In this document: positions 46,682 through 54,849 of the stretch, in pieces
Position numbering within the stretch: the first letter of the stretch is position 1
How the letters are laid out: every line of letters begins with the position of its first letter
Assembly (NCBI GenBank): GCA_021772675.1
Contig: JAJFLO010000382.1
Coordinates: forward strand, 1-54,849
Direction of reading: 5' to 3'
DNA: 54,849 nt
Source: Verrucomicrobiota bacterium
GTDB lineage: Bacteria; Verrucomicrobiota; Lentisphaeria; JABSQK01; JAJFLO01
Notes under the pieces: model-generated
What the model was told of the DNA's origin: nothing
The model's input: the letters and a program-made list of their open reading frames with translations, nothing else
Database searches by the model: none
Translations under genes and position numbers: made by a program

Positions 46682-47200
46682 ATGTTTCACCGGAAAGATA
46701 AGGAAAAAGTTGTAGAGTTAACAGGCGTACCTCAACCAAATGCTGGAGCTTCATTACCTGTGATATTCTGCGACGAATTCCAACTAAAATTGGCCTACCT
46801 AGTGCATAAGACAGATAATGAATCAATAGATGATGCAGCGGCAGTAACGGTTAATCAAGATTCTGCTTCAAAAGAATTAATTATAATAGAGTTTTCCAGT
46901 TTTTGCGTCTATTCATTTGGCATCCCAAATCATCGTCCCATAAATAAACAACAATTTGAAAACACAATTTATCCATTGGGAATTTTTCGCATTGAGAATT
47001 CTTCATGGATCTCGGCTCTGGAAAAAGAAGAATCATCTAGTTTAACGTTCACCCGTAAGCGTGTTTTAAGTTGTCAACACTTTATTATTTATTTCCAAAA
47101 CTCAACGTTTGAGTGTATTGCCGAAGATTTTGAGATTCGCAGAGAACAGAACACGATATCAAATATAGGTGCGCAATTTATCAAAACCATGATTTCATAA
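46682..47200 (+). CDS. Hypothetical protein (172 residues)
   Basis: I do not recognise this protein. It is soluble in appearance, with no signal peptide or membrane helix. The first half contains GASLPVIFCDEFQLKLAYLVH, the middle a hydrophobic strand-rich part (LIIIEFSSFCVYSFGIPNHRPINKQQFE), and the end VLSCQHFIIYFQNSTFECIAEDF. It thus looks like a mixed alpha/beta fold with several Cys. An AAGAGG lies eight bases before ATG 46682. It sits alone between MITEs and a degraded dehydrogenase. It has normal composition for the window, so it is likely a real gene, but there is no evidence for a role. Confidence 0.65.
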   Translation: MFHRKDKEKVVELTGVPQPNAGASLPVIFCDEFQLKLAYLVHKTDNESIDDAAAVTVNQDSASKELIIIEFSSFCVYSFGIPNHRPINKQQFENTIYPLGIFRIENSSWISALEKEESSSLTFTRKRVLSCQHFIIYFQNSTFECIAEDFEIRREQNTISNIGAQFIKTMIS

Positions 47201-47252
47201 TCACCTTTTCGATGGATTATGTCAGTTGTAGCAAAGAGATTCCTCTGGGATA

Positions 47253-47609
47253 GTGGCTATGTTTTTTTCTTTTATCAATGCCTTCAGGATAGATTTCGCA
47301 CAATTCCTGAAAGCAAATGGCGGCAGGACATTTGTTCAGTTAAATTCTATCGCATCGCTTAAAAGCTTTCCTGATTTGGCAACGTATTCTGCTTCAAAAG
47401 CAGTGATATATTCATTTTCCGGGCTCTTTGGGACAAACTTAAGGAATATATACGCTGTAGTCCATGTTAATCCAAGCCCGATTGTCGGCGATATTGCTGA
47501 ATTGACAACCCCGGCTGCTGAGGCTATCATCAATGCCGGTATTTTGGAATTCAAGTTTCAGCTTGTTGACCAGTTTCAGAAAAACTTTCATTGGCAGGTT
47601 AAAGATTGA
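47253..47609 (+). pseudogene. Short-chain dehydrogenase/reductase C-terminal fragment
   Basis: The 118-codon frame contains the SDR substrate-binding and active-site part: FLKANGGRTFVQLNSIASL with the catalytic Ser, and YSASKAVIYSFSGLF with the catalytic Tyr-Lys pair. The N-terminal TGxxxGxG NAD(P)-binding half is absent upstream; the preceding 50 bases code for nothing similar. Full-length SDRs are about 240-280 residues. It is interpreted as a remnant. ATG 47259 could still start a short product. Confidence 0.75.
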
Positions 47610-47975
47610 CACGTCACGTTGTTTCGTTCCTCTGCTGTACTGTAATGCCTGTCTCGCCTATACTATGGGCCTGACTGAACTCCAAAATACCGGAAATTCT
47701 ATACATTAATAAACTTGATGGTGTCTATAAATGCAATTCCCCCATACTTACTGTCGTTTATAGATATTGACAAAATCAACAAGTAAAATTAATCAAGTGC
47801 CATTTTGGGGGGAAAATTGATTATTGACAGAGACTTCAAAAACAAGGGATAAAAAAACAGTGGAGATCAAGTTTGCTGCCAATTAACTTTACTTGCAAAT
47901 CATGCTTCAATATCGGCTCCGTTTGAAAAAGTATGATACCAATAGGATTAACTGAAAAAAAAAGAAAATTTCAGA
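47610..47975. promoter_or_regulatory. Intergenic region with a candidate promoter for the zinc-ribbon gene
   Basis: TTGACA at 47824-47829 is followed after 18 bases by GATAAA (47848-47853), a fair sigma-70 match. The remaining bases hold no gene. A stretch at about 47878-47931 reads LLPINFTCKSCFNIGSV in one frame before a stop, like half of a zinc ribbon, and may be a relic of the same repeat family. Confidence 0.35.
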
Positions 47976-49577
47976 ATGGATACCGTTTTTGTATCGATAA
48001 CGGCGAAATGCCCAACCTGTGAAAAAAGAATACAAATTTTACCGATAATAATTGGGAAGACTGTCATCTGTGATGTATGCGATAGTGAATTTAAAGTCGA
48101 CTTTCCAAAATCAAAATCAGTAAGAAATAATGAAAAAAATGCGTCATCGTTAACTTCAAGAAATAATAAAATATCGGTTAAAAAGGAAACTATTAGATCA
48201 GAAAAAAAGATAACTTCAAATACTGTTACAGATTATGAAAATCCATCGGAATTTCGCATGAGAGGTAGACCCTCACCACAAACAATTCAAAATAATTCAT
48301 CAAGCAAAGTTGACAACACCCACTTTAATCATCCATCCCCCCAAAAAAATACAAGTAACATGCCATTCGCAGTGGCAATGAAAAATGTAGTACAGTGTCC
48401 AAAGTGTAAATACGGATTTAATATAACTTCGGAATTTTATGGCGCGATCGGAGTTTGTAACGATTGCAATTGTGAATTCCTTGTCATGCCTCCCGAAATT
48501 TTTAATAAACCCGGAAAGGAAAGAGACAGAAGCGAATCAAAAACCGATACGGCACCAAGTGACATTACGATTAGTAACAGTCCACCAAAAATTGACGAGA
48601 CAGATATCTCTCACTCCCCTGCGATTCCCTCCCCCACGGTAGACAAAAATAAAACTACCCATTTTAAGCATCCTTCTCCGAAAAAAGATACAAGCAATAT
48701 ACCATTTGCTTTTGCCACAGAAAATGAAGTTCGATGTCCAAAATGTAAATTCAGGTTTATGATAACTCCAGAATTTTATGGTGCGATCGGAGTATGTGAG
48801 GACTGCAACTGTGAATTTCTTGTGATACCTCCTAAGATTTTTTCAAATAGTCCAAATTCCAGTGAAGTCAAAAATATAGTTGCCCCATTAATTGAAGAGA
48901 AATCAGAGATATCCCCAATAGATGTAACATCCAGCGGCATTGAAATTGATGATGATCCACCGGAATTTGGTTTAACAGGAACTCTGAAAATGAACCAAAA
49001 CATGGGCATGGAACCGAGAAGACACATACGAAAAGAAAACACGAAAACACCCAAATCGGTAAAAAAAGAGCGAACACCGATTCAAGAAGATTCACACCTC
49101 TATGTCGTCGCGAAAAATAGGCATGTTGAGTGTCCTAAATGTCTTACGGAGTTCAATATTTCACCCAAATTGTATAATACAAACAGAGCGTGCCCAAAGT
49201 GTAGTTGTAAATTCATTATCAAACCTCCCGGAACTCCACCTTATAATAAACTGTCTCAAAACAAAGCTGCGGCTTCATCCAATGAAAATTTTGATAGCCA
49301 ACAAAAGCGGCATCCTCCAATGACTGAAATACTGCCTGGTAACGAAGATATTAAACGTAATCGCAAACCCAATTTAGAATGTGAACATCTTCCCAGCACC
49401 CGTAATACAACAAATATGCTCTCAGCCATGGCGACAGAAGAAAATGATATCGGCTGCCCTCAATGTGAGTATCGGTTCAAGATTAGGCCTGAATTTTATG
49501 GAGCAGTAGGTGTTTGCCAAACGTGTGATTGCGAATTTCTCGTATTGCCGCCTGAATCATCCTATAATCTGAAATAA
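47976..49577 (+). CDS. Tandem zinc-ribbon protein (five CxxC-CxxC modules)
   Basis: This 533-residue protein has five zinc-ribbon modules of the MJ0042 type, each with two CxxC pairs 15-20 residues apart. They begin near residues 12, 141, 254, 386 and 494. Modules 2, 3 and 5 share the signature FYGAxGVCxxCxCEFLVxPPE. They are separated by long low-complexity linkers rich in Ser, Lys, Pro and Asn, where a segment (HPSPxKxTSNxPFA) is duplicated before modules 2 and 3. No membrane helix or signal peptide follows, unlike many MJ0042 proteins that have a membrane tail. It is expected to be cytoplasmic. Function unknown; RNA, DNA or protein binding is possible. Confidence 0.8.
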   Translation: MDTVFVSITAKCPTCEKRIQILPIIIGKTVICDVCDSEFKVDFPKSKSVRNNEKNASSLTSRNNKISVKKETIRSEKKITSNTVTDYENPSEFRMRGRPSPQTIQNNSSSKVDNTHFNHPSPQKNTSNMPFAVAMKNVVQCPKCKYGFNITSEFYGAIGVCNDCNCEFLVMPPEIFNKPGKERDRSESKTDTAPSDITISNSPPKIDETDISHSPAIPSPTVDKNKTTHFKHPSPKKDTSNIPFAFATENEVRCPKCKFRFMITPEFYGAIGVCEDCNCEFLVIPPKIFSNSPNSSEVKNIVAPLIEEKSEISPIDVTSSGIEIDDDPPEFGLTGTLKMNQNMGMEPRRHIRKENTKTPKSVKKERTPIQEDSHLYVVAKNRHVECPKCLTEFNISPKLYNTNRACPKCSCKFIIKPPGTPPYNKLSQNKAAASSNENFDSQQKRHPPMTEILPGNEDIKRNRKPNLECEHLPSTRNTTNMLSAMATEENDIGCPQCEYRFKIRPEFYGAVGVCQTCDCEFLVLPPESSYNLK

Positions 49578-49736
49578 GATTGATACAGAGTTAGATAAAT
49601 AATAGATTATTTGTCGTTTTTCAGGGCAAAGGTCCTCTGCATTGGTCATCTGATCATTTGACTTTAATCAGTTGGGAAGATTAAATCTAATTCAAGTCAA
49701 CCCACAGGCTGGGACGGTCTAATTTTTCCGACTCCA

Positions 49737-51101
49737 TTATTTTCCGATACAGAACTTATTAAAAATTATCCCCAGTATGTCAGGTTCGACTGTTTTCCCT
49801 GTAATACTGCCCAATGAAGTTAACACTGCTCTAAGATTCACAGCAGTTAGTTCAAACTCCTGATTCTTTATCGTTACTATAGATTTAGTTAGTTTTGATT
49901 GTGCATCCTCCAATAAGATTCCGTGCCGGGCATTAATTGCGATTTCAGGTTCATCTCTATGAGGATAACGCCATACAACTGTTTCAATTTTATCATATAA
50001 ATCCTCTAAGCCAATTCCTTTAGTTGCAGAGATTTTTACAAAAGGAAAGTGCGGATTAATTGTAAATTTGAAATTCTCTTTTAGGTCGATTTTATTTGCA
50101 ATCGCTATTACCGGTTTTCCTTCAATTAATTTTTCACATAACAACTGCTCATCCAATGGTTTTTCAGCATCAATAACCCAAAGAATAATCTGTGCTTGAG
50201 ACATTGAATCGATACTTCTGGCGATTCCCGCTTTTTCGATCAAGTCATTGGTATCTCTAAGACCCGCAGTATCAATAAGATTTATGGGAATTCCGCGGAT
50301 CTGGGAAAATTCCTCCAACGTATCTCTGGTTGTTCCTGGAATAGATGTGACGATAGCTCTATCTCGACCCAAAATGGCATTAAGCAAACTTGATTTCCCT
50401 GCATTTGGAATACCAATAATGGCAAGCTTGATACCGTTACGCAAAATTTCACCCGTTTCTCGTGATTGTAACAACTCCACAATTAAATCAATCATCACTT
50501 GCAGCTTTTTCTCAATTACAGCCGTAGGAGTCCAATCAAGATCTTCATCTGTGAAATCCATCGTCGTTTCAATTTCGGCAAGTAACAGTTCTGTATGGTC
50601 ATAAAGTGTATTTACTTTCAATCGCAGATTTCCATCAAGCTGGCGATTGGCTGCATGAAGTGCCATTTCGCTTTGCGCTTCGATGATGTCTAACACGGCT
50701 TCGGCTTGTGTTAAATCCATTTTCCCATTGATAAACGCACGTTTTGTAAATTCTCCAGGTTCAGCATGCCTGCATCCATGAGATAATATAAGCATAAGAA
50801 CAGTTTTTGATACCAGCGATCCTCCATGACAATGAAGTTCCACAACGTCTTCTCCAGTGTAGCTATTTGGTGCATTCATTACTATTGCTAAACATTGATC
50901 CTTTATTACGCCGTTTTTATCAACTATATCTCCGTGAACAAGTTGTCTCGGTTTAATTTTGGCAAATTCGGATTTAGAATTCCAAATCCTGCTAAAGACT
51001 GTCAATGCATTTGTGCCAGAAAGGCGAATTATCGAAATACTCCCGCCTATTCCCGTGCAGATAGCAGCAATGGTATCATTATTGTCTATTGAGAGAATCA
51101 T
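49737..51101 (-). CDS. mnmE: tRNA modification GTPase MnmE
   Basis: MnmE works with MnmG to place a 5-carboxymethylaminomethyl group on wobble uridine of tRNAs. From ATG 51101 the protein has 454 residues, as usual. The N-terminal folate-binding domain starts DNDTIAAICTGIGGSISIIRLSG in sense. The GTPase domain has G1 GIPNAGKSSLLN, G2/G3 SIPGTTRDTLEE and DTAGLRD, and G4 NKID. The last residues are FNKFCIGK, with the catalytic Cys conserved. The frame is open to TTG 51164, but homologues begin near the 51101 ATG. AAGGA immediately before it is too close for a good site, so the start is not certain. MnmG is not in the window. Confidence 0.93.
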   Translation of the reverse strand: MILSIDNNDTIAAICTGIGGSISIIRLSGTNALTVFSRIWNSKSEFAKIKPRQLVHGDIVDKNGVIKDQCLAIVMNAPNSYTGEDVVELHCHGGSLVSKTVLMLILSHGCRHAEPGEFTKRAFINGKMDLTQAEAVLDIIEAQSEMALHAANRQLDGNLRLKVNTLYDHTELLLAEIETTMDFTDEDLDWTPTAVIEKKLQVMIDLIVELLQSRETGEILRNGIKLAIIGIPNAGKSSLLNAILGRDRAIVTSIPGTTRDTLEEFSQIRGIPINLIDTAGLRDTNDLIEKAGIARSIDSMSQAQIILWVIDAEKPLDEQLLCEKLIEGKPVIAIANKIDLKENFKFTINPHFPFVKISATKGIGLEDLYDKIETVVWRYPHRDEPEIAINARHGILLEDAQSKLTKSIVTIKNQEFELTAVNLRAVLTSLGSITGKTVEPDILGIIFNKFCIGK

Positions 51102-51431
51102 TCCTTCGATTACTGTTGTTGGTTTCCAGATTAATGTTGTATTTGATTTTACTCTTAATTGCAATTAAAAAAACAGATTATATAGTTTAAAATCATAATG
51201 TAAACTAACCTGAATTTTGCACAAACTTTAGCAATGAGAGTCGAAAGATTGCCTAAGGTCAATGAATTATGGCATTTATCCGCGTACAGGGATAGTGCAC
51301 TATTTCGAATCCGAATAACTTCACAACTTGTTGATATTATGTGATATGATGACTCGTAATAAAAAGTTTATGCATAATGCAGGCTAAGGGATGCTGACCA
51401 CCTCTATAAATTAATATAACGAGCAAAGCAG
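51102..51431. other. Intergenic region between mnmE and the TPR gene
   Basis: About 330 bp between two divergent genes. No gene, repeat or clear promoter pair was seen; a TGTGATATGATG stretch near 51341 resembles a -10 region only weakly. Sequence upstream of ATG 51432 gives GAGC, a poor ribosome-binding site. Confidence 0.3.
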
Positions 51432-52829
51432 ATGGACATAAAAAAACTTAAGCATATAAACAAAAAAAAACTTAAACTATACGAAGCAGGGATTAAAGCA
51501 CTAGAACAACAGAACCCTCAATATGCGATAGATATGCTTCGTAGTTTTTTAAGAGACGAACCAGGTGTTCTTGAAGTTCGCCAAAAATTGAGAGAAATCG
51601 AGCTGGGAAAAATTGACGGAGAAATCAGCCCGATAAAAAAAATATTAGCAAAAGTTTTATCATTACCCGCCGCCATAATGGTCCCCTCACAGATCGGCCA
51701 AGAAAAATTCAATATAGCCATGGATAATGCGGAAGCCGCAATTGCTCGAGATCCTACATCAAAGGATTTCTATTTCCTACTAGCAAAAGCATCAGAAGCT
51801 GCAGATTTACTGCCCATAACACAAATGGCATTAGAGTCATCCTTAAAATTCAATCGTGATTGCGGTGCCACTTTGGACTGGTTGGCACGTATTTATTGCA
51901 CATTAGGCATTGGAAACAAAGCAATAGAGTGTAGAGAAAGACACATTAAGCTAACACCGTCAGATACTAAACTAAAAGATGCTTTGGAAAAAACCACGCA
52001 AGAAATCGAGTCTGATGCCTGGAATCCAGAAGAACTTGATTTTGACGAATCTGCCCCACCCCAGCCCCAAGCTAATTTGGGTCATAGCGATAGAGAACAG
52101 ATGGAGAAACAAGTTCACATTCAACAGAAAAATGTAGAACAATCGACAACATCAGATTCCCTAAAAAAAATGGGGGATCTGTATACTTTGGCTCAAGACT
52201 ATGATAATGCAGTCGCTTCCTACAATAAAATCTTTGAGCTTACCCCAAATGTTGATGCTTCTGTAGACAAGGCAATGACGGACGCAATGAGCTTACAATT
52301 TGATAAATCAATAATTGAATGGCAAAATTATCTAAAAGATAATGAACTGAGTGAGGAAGAGCGCCAAGACGGTATTAAAAATGCAAAAACAGCCACAAAA
52401 AACAAAGTTGAAATGATTATTCAGCGAGCCAAAGATCGAGTTGAAAGAAATCCTCATGCTCTCGGAAATAAATTTGAATTAGGGAAGGTCCTTTGTAAAT
52501 ACAAGCGTTATGACATTGCAATTAACAATTTAGAGCAAACAAAAGGAACAGCCCAGTTTAAGCTGCAATCACTGTTTATGCTCGGAAAAAGCTATCTTGA
52601 AACAAATAGCGCAAAAAAAGCCGTAGAAATGATAAACGCGGCTGTTGATTTAATGCCCCGAATGTGTAACGCTAAAAAAGAAGCATATTATTTATTAGCA
52701 AAGGCACATGAGTCGCTTGGTGAAAAAGATATCTCCGAATCATTCTACAAACGAATTTACGCTGCGGATGACCATTATCGCGACGTGGGATTAATTATCG
52801 ATAAAATTTATCAACGCGATCTGTATTAA
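51432..52829 (+). CDS. TPR repeat protein
   Basis: This 465-residue protein consists mostly of TPR-like helical pairs. Recognisable units lie at about 14-50, 95-190 (DFYFLLAKASEAADLLPITQMALESSLKFN; WLARIYCTLGIGNKAIECRERHIKLTP), 240-275 (LYTLAQDYDNAVASYNKIFELTP) and 340-460. An acidic, proline-rich linker is at about 190-230. There is no signal peptide or membrane helix. The extreme N-terminus is Lys-rich. TPR proteins act as scaffolds; the partner is not visible here. It is divergent from mnmE and 298 bp before thyA on the same strand. Confidence 0.8.
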   Translation: MDIKKLKHINKKKLKLYEAGIKALEQQNPQYAIDMLRSFLRDEPGVLEVRQKLREIELGKIDGEISPIKKILAKVLSLPAAIMVPSQIGQEKFNIAMDNAEAAIARDPTSKDFYFLLAKASEAADLLPITQMALESSLKFNRDCGATLDWLARIYCTLGIGNKAIECRERHIKLTPSDTKLKDALEKTTQEIESDAWNPEELDFDESAPPQPQANLGHSDREQMEKQVHIQQKNVEQSTTSDSLKKMGDLYTLAQDYDNAVASYNKIFELTPNVDASVDKAMTDAMSLQFDKSIIEWQNYLKDNELSEEERQDGIKNAKTATKNKVEMIIQRAKDRVERNPHALGNKFELGKVLCKYKRYDIAINNLEQTKGTAQFKLQSLFMLGKSYLETNSAKKAVEMINAAVDLMPRMCNAKKEAYYLLAKAHESLGEKDISESFYKRIYAADDHYRDVGLIIDKIYQRDLY

Positions 52830-53127
52830 TTCTTATCTATTTTGACCTCATCCAAATAAGAATTACACACCGTACCTTTATTCGTGTTATTGAATTATTT
52901 AGCTGTCATGATGCTACTGGCTTACAGTTCTAAGAAAATAAATGTATGTCATTCACTCCAATCCACTTAGCATGAGCCGTCTTCACGTGTGGATTAAAAT
53001 TATATCTAACACCCAGGTGCGCGACAAGCTCATTCAGATTATACTAATATAGTATTAGATTGAACTGTATAAACTCTTCTATATTGTGTCGTAAAACCTA
53101 TAATTATACTCAACCAGGAAATATAAA

Positions 53128-53922
53128 TTGAAACAATATCTAGATCTTCTTCGACATATATTGGACAACGGAAAACCTAAACATGATCGAACCGGAACTG
53201 GAACGTTGAGTACATTCGGCTACCAGATGCGATTTAATTTGCATGATGGATTTCCTCTCCTAACGACTAAAAAGCTCCATTTAAAGTCTATTATTCATGA
53301 ATTATTATGGTTTATCAATGGGGATACAAACATAAAATATTTGAATAAAAACGGAGTTCGCATCTGGAATGAATGGGCTGATGAAAATGGTGAATTGGGG
53401 CCAATATACGGTCGTCAATGGCGTTCCTGGCCATCTCAGGATGGTAAATGTATTGACCAATTGGAAGATGTTATTAACCAAATAAAAACGAATCCTGATT
53501 CAAGACGTTTAATTGTTAGTGCATGGAATGTTGCAGATATACCCAAAATGGCGCTTCCACCCTGCCATGCATTTTTCCAATTTTATGTTGCAGAGGGAAG
53601 GCTATCATGTCAACTCTATCAACGAAGTGCAGACGTCTTTCTTGGTGTCCCTTTCAATATTGCATCCTACGCACTGCTCACCGTTATGGTCGCTCAAGCA
53701 TGTCATCTAAAGTTGGGCGAATTTGTCCATACATTCGGAGACGTTCATTTATATAATAATCACCTCAAACAGGCTGCACTACAATTAAGTCGAAAACCAA
53801 ATTTATTGCCTAAATTGACGATTAATTCGGAAATTAATTCTATTTACAATTTTTCTTTTGACGATTTTACTCTGGTAGATTATGATCCACATCCGCATAT
53901 AAAAGCAGTAGTTGCGGTCTGA
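53128..53922 (+). CDS. thyA: Thymidylate synthase (TTG start)
   Basis: ThyA methylates dUMP to dTMP with methylene-tetrahydrofolate. The 264-residue protein matches E. coli ThyA in length and along its sequence, with R21 (DRTGTGTLS), C146 as nucleophile ([10 protein letters not shown]), [17 protein letters not shown] and the C-terminal [12 protein letters not shown]. It begins with TTG 53128, which is preceded by AGGA eight bases upstream and gives the family-standard MKQYLDLL start; no alternative ATG lies before the first conserved residues. Dihydrofolate reductase, often next to it, is not adjacent. The dUMP precursor route is represented by dcd in the same window. Confidence 0.98.
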   Translation: MKQYLDLLRHILDNGKPKHDRTGTGTLSTFGYQMRFNLHDGFPLLTTKKLHLKSIIHELLWFINGDTNIKYLNKNGVRIWNEWADENGELGPIYGRQWRSWPSQDGKCIDQLEDVINQIKTNPDSRRLIVSAWNVADIPKMALPPCHAFFQFYVAEGRLSCQLYQRSADVFLGVPFNIASYALLTVMVAQACHLKLGEFVHTFGDVHLYNNHLKQAALQLSRKPNLLPKLTINSEINSIYNFSFDDFTLVDYDPHPHIKAVVAV

Positions 53923-54372
53923 TTTGGAGATTAAAATTTCTTAGATAACCATTCTCGCCAAGGAGCGATTATTGAGCCCGCCAGTCTCGCCGCCTCGGTT
54001 AATATAATAGGAAACGTGGTTTCGGGTTTCAGTTGAAAAAACTGACACCCCCAACACAGACGCCTGAATTCAAAATTTTTTCAAGTTTCAAAAGAATTTA
54101 AGAAACAGGATCGTTATCAATGACTAAGGGAATGCTTTTTTATCATATTTTTAACCTCATCGCATTGAATTAAGATGCTCAGCCGAAAATCTAAATTTGG
54201 CACAACTATGATATTGTCAAATTTTTTTGTCATTGTGGTTAGCTGCATATTCGCCATGAATAACTTACCAGAAATACTGACCAAGATAGATTGAATTCAC
54301 CAGAAAACCCGGCCAGTATTTCTGGTTAAGTTGATCCAATTGTTTCGGTGTACCCCACATTCCCCACCTTTT
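53923..54372. other. Intergenic region between thyA and the transposase remnant
   Basis: About 450 bp without supportable coding sequence. It contains a perfect 12 bp inverted repeat, CCAGAAATACTG (54268-54279) and CAGTATTTCTGG (54314-54325), separated by 34 bases, which may be an end structure of the transposon remnant or a hairpin. Confidence 0.45.
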
Positions 54373-54700
54373 TTAGATGCTTTTTTTAGCAATTATATGT
54401 CTGTCCAAAAGCATTTTGACTGCGATTGACTTAATCGTGTTTATCACTCCTTCGTCATTCTCGCATATACGGTAATCTCCCCATACACTGGTGGAAGTCG
54501 TATCGTAACTGACAGCCTTGGCCTCCAGACTAAATGTTTTTGTTGCACGAATTCCGATTTCTGTTAAAATCTTTGACGGTCCAGCATTGAAAACTGCATC
54601 CAGAGAGCGTCCAAGGTTTGTAGCGTTGAAATCATGTGCTTCAACAGGCGTTCCGAGTAAAAATTCAATGTCCTCTTCAGCTAAAAATTCTTCAAGTCGC
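54373..54700 (-). pseudogene. Degraded IS1634-family-like transposase
   Basis: The reverse strand from 54700 to 54373 encodes about 108 residues with RLEEFLAEEDIEFLL, then LGRSLDAVFNAGPSKILTE, then RATKTFSLEAKAVSYDTTS, which resembles the LDALYEAG and DTTS segments recalled for IS1634 transposases. The frame has a TAG at 54701-54703 and other stops beyond it, and ends soon after SVWGDYR, so both halves are lost. The catalytic core beyond the first Asp is missing. It is a pseudogene. The family call is from memory. Confidence 0.65.
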
Positions 54701-54849
54701 TACAGAGGGAGTGTGTTTTCAAAGTGTGAGTGCTCAAGCAGCTTTCTTCAATACGCCAGAATATAGTCGATTTTCCTCACTTTGTTTTCTGATTTTGTGA
54801 AACTCCTTCAAACTGCCGCTGGCCCTTATGCAGCGAAGTTTTAAGACTG

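Noticed and set aside
47976-49577. Repeated segments in the zinc-ribbon gene suggested a CRISPR-like array at first glance.
   Set aside because: The repeats are long, diverged and in frame with a continuous protein; there are no short identical repeats with spacers, nor cas genes.

Overview
The window is AT-rich chromosomal DNA of a Gram-negative bacterium using the standard code. An LptF/LptG-type lipopolysaccharide export permease, a lipobox thioredoxin and a FecR/LysM envelope protein imply an outer membrane. Nearly all recognisable genes are single-copy bacterial housekeeping genes. The phylum cannot be fixed from sequence alone. A GYF_2-RDD protein, many small CxxC zinc ribbons and the style of the LptF/G protein resemble the Verrucomicrobiota/Lentisphaerota (PVC) side of the tree; this is a tentative inference.

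Layout. (1) 1-2390: mobile-element debris. A Tc1/mariner-like transposase fragment runs into an intact IS4-type transposase, followed by two abutting MITE-like elements. (2) 2391-6575: xerD-like recombinase, a ThrRS lacking the TGS domain, and infC-rpmI-rplT. infC starts with AUU, and its first 26 codons lie upstream of the first in-frame ATG/TTG. (3) 6694-13308: lptF/G, GYF_2-RDD protein, membrane protein plus pyrF, an AI-2E permease overlapping a cyclic-nucleotide-binding protein, and hemW. (4) 13457-15901: pgk-tpiA-secG. (5) 16051-18568: rsmI, a 54-residue zinc ribbon and rho. (6) 19325-26328: isochorismatase-pyrG-purF-carB, a nucleotide-synthesis operon. (7) 26669-29631: sigma-70 factor, dcd and an HDOD protein. 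(8) 29915-34009: TPR-OGT glycosyltransferase, LegC-family aminotransferase and a plant/fungal-type chorismate mutase. (9) 34920-40195: thioredoxin lipoprotein, LysM-FecR protein and CHASE2 histidine kinase. (10) 40424-45850: GT-C/GT2 fusion coupled to transaldolase, then ligA preceded in frame by a lipoprotein-like leader. (11) 45851-49577: two abutting MITEs, an orphan hypothetical, a short-chain dehydrogenase remnant and a five-fold zinc-ribbon protein. (12) 49737-53922: mnmE, a TPR protein and thyA. (13) The right end carries a decayed IS1634-like transposase.

Pyrimidine and nucleotide genes (pyrF, carB, pyrG, purF, dcd, thyA) are numerous but scattered. The accessory character comes from at least four families of 170-203 bp inverted-repeat elements in intergenic gaps, several of them abutting one another or gene ends. 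No rRNA, tRNA, CRISPR array or prophage was seen. The most unusual items are the eukaryotic-type chorismate mutase with its complete active and allosteric residue sets, the MITE clusters, the AUU start of infC, the possible exported form of LigA and the tandem zinc-ribbon protein.
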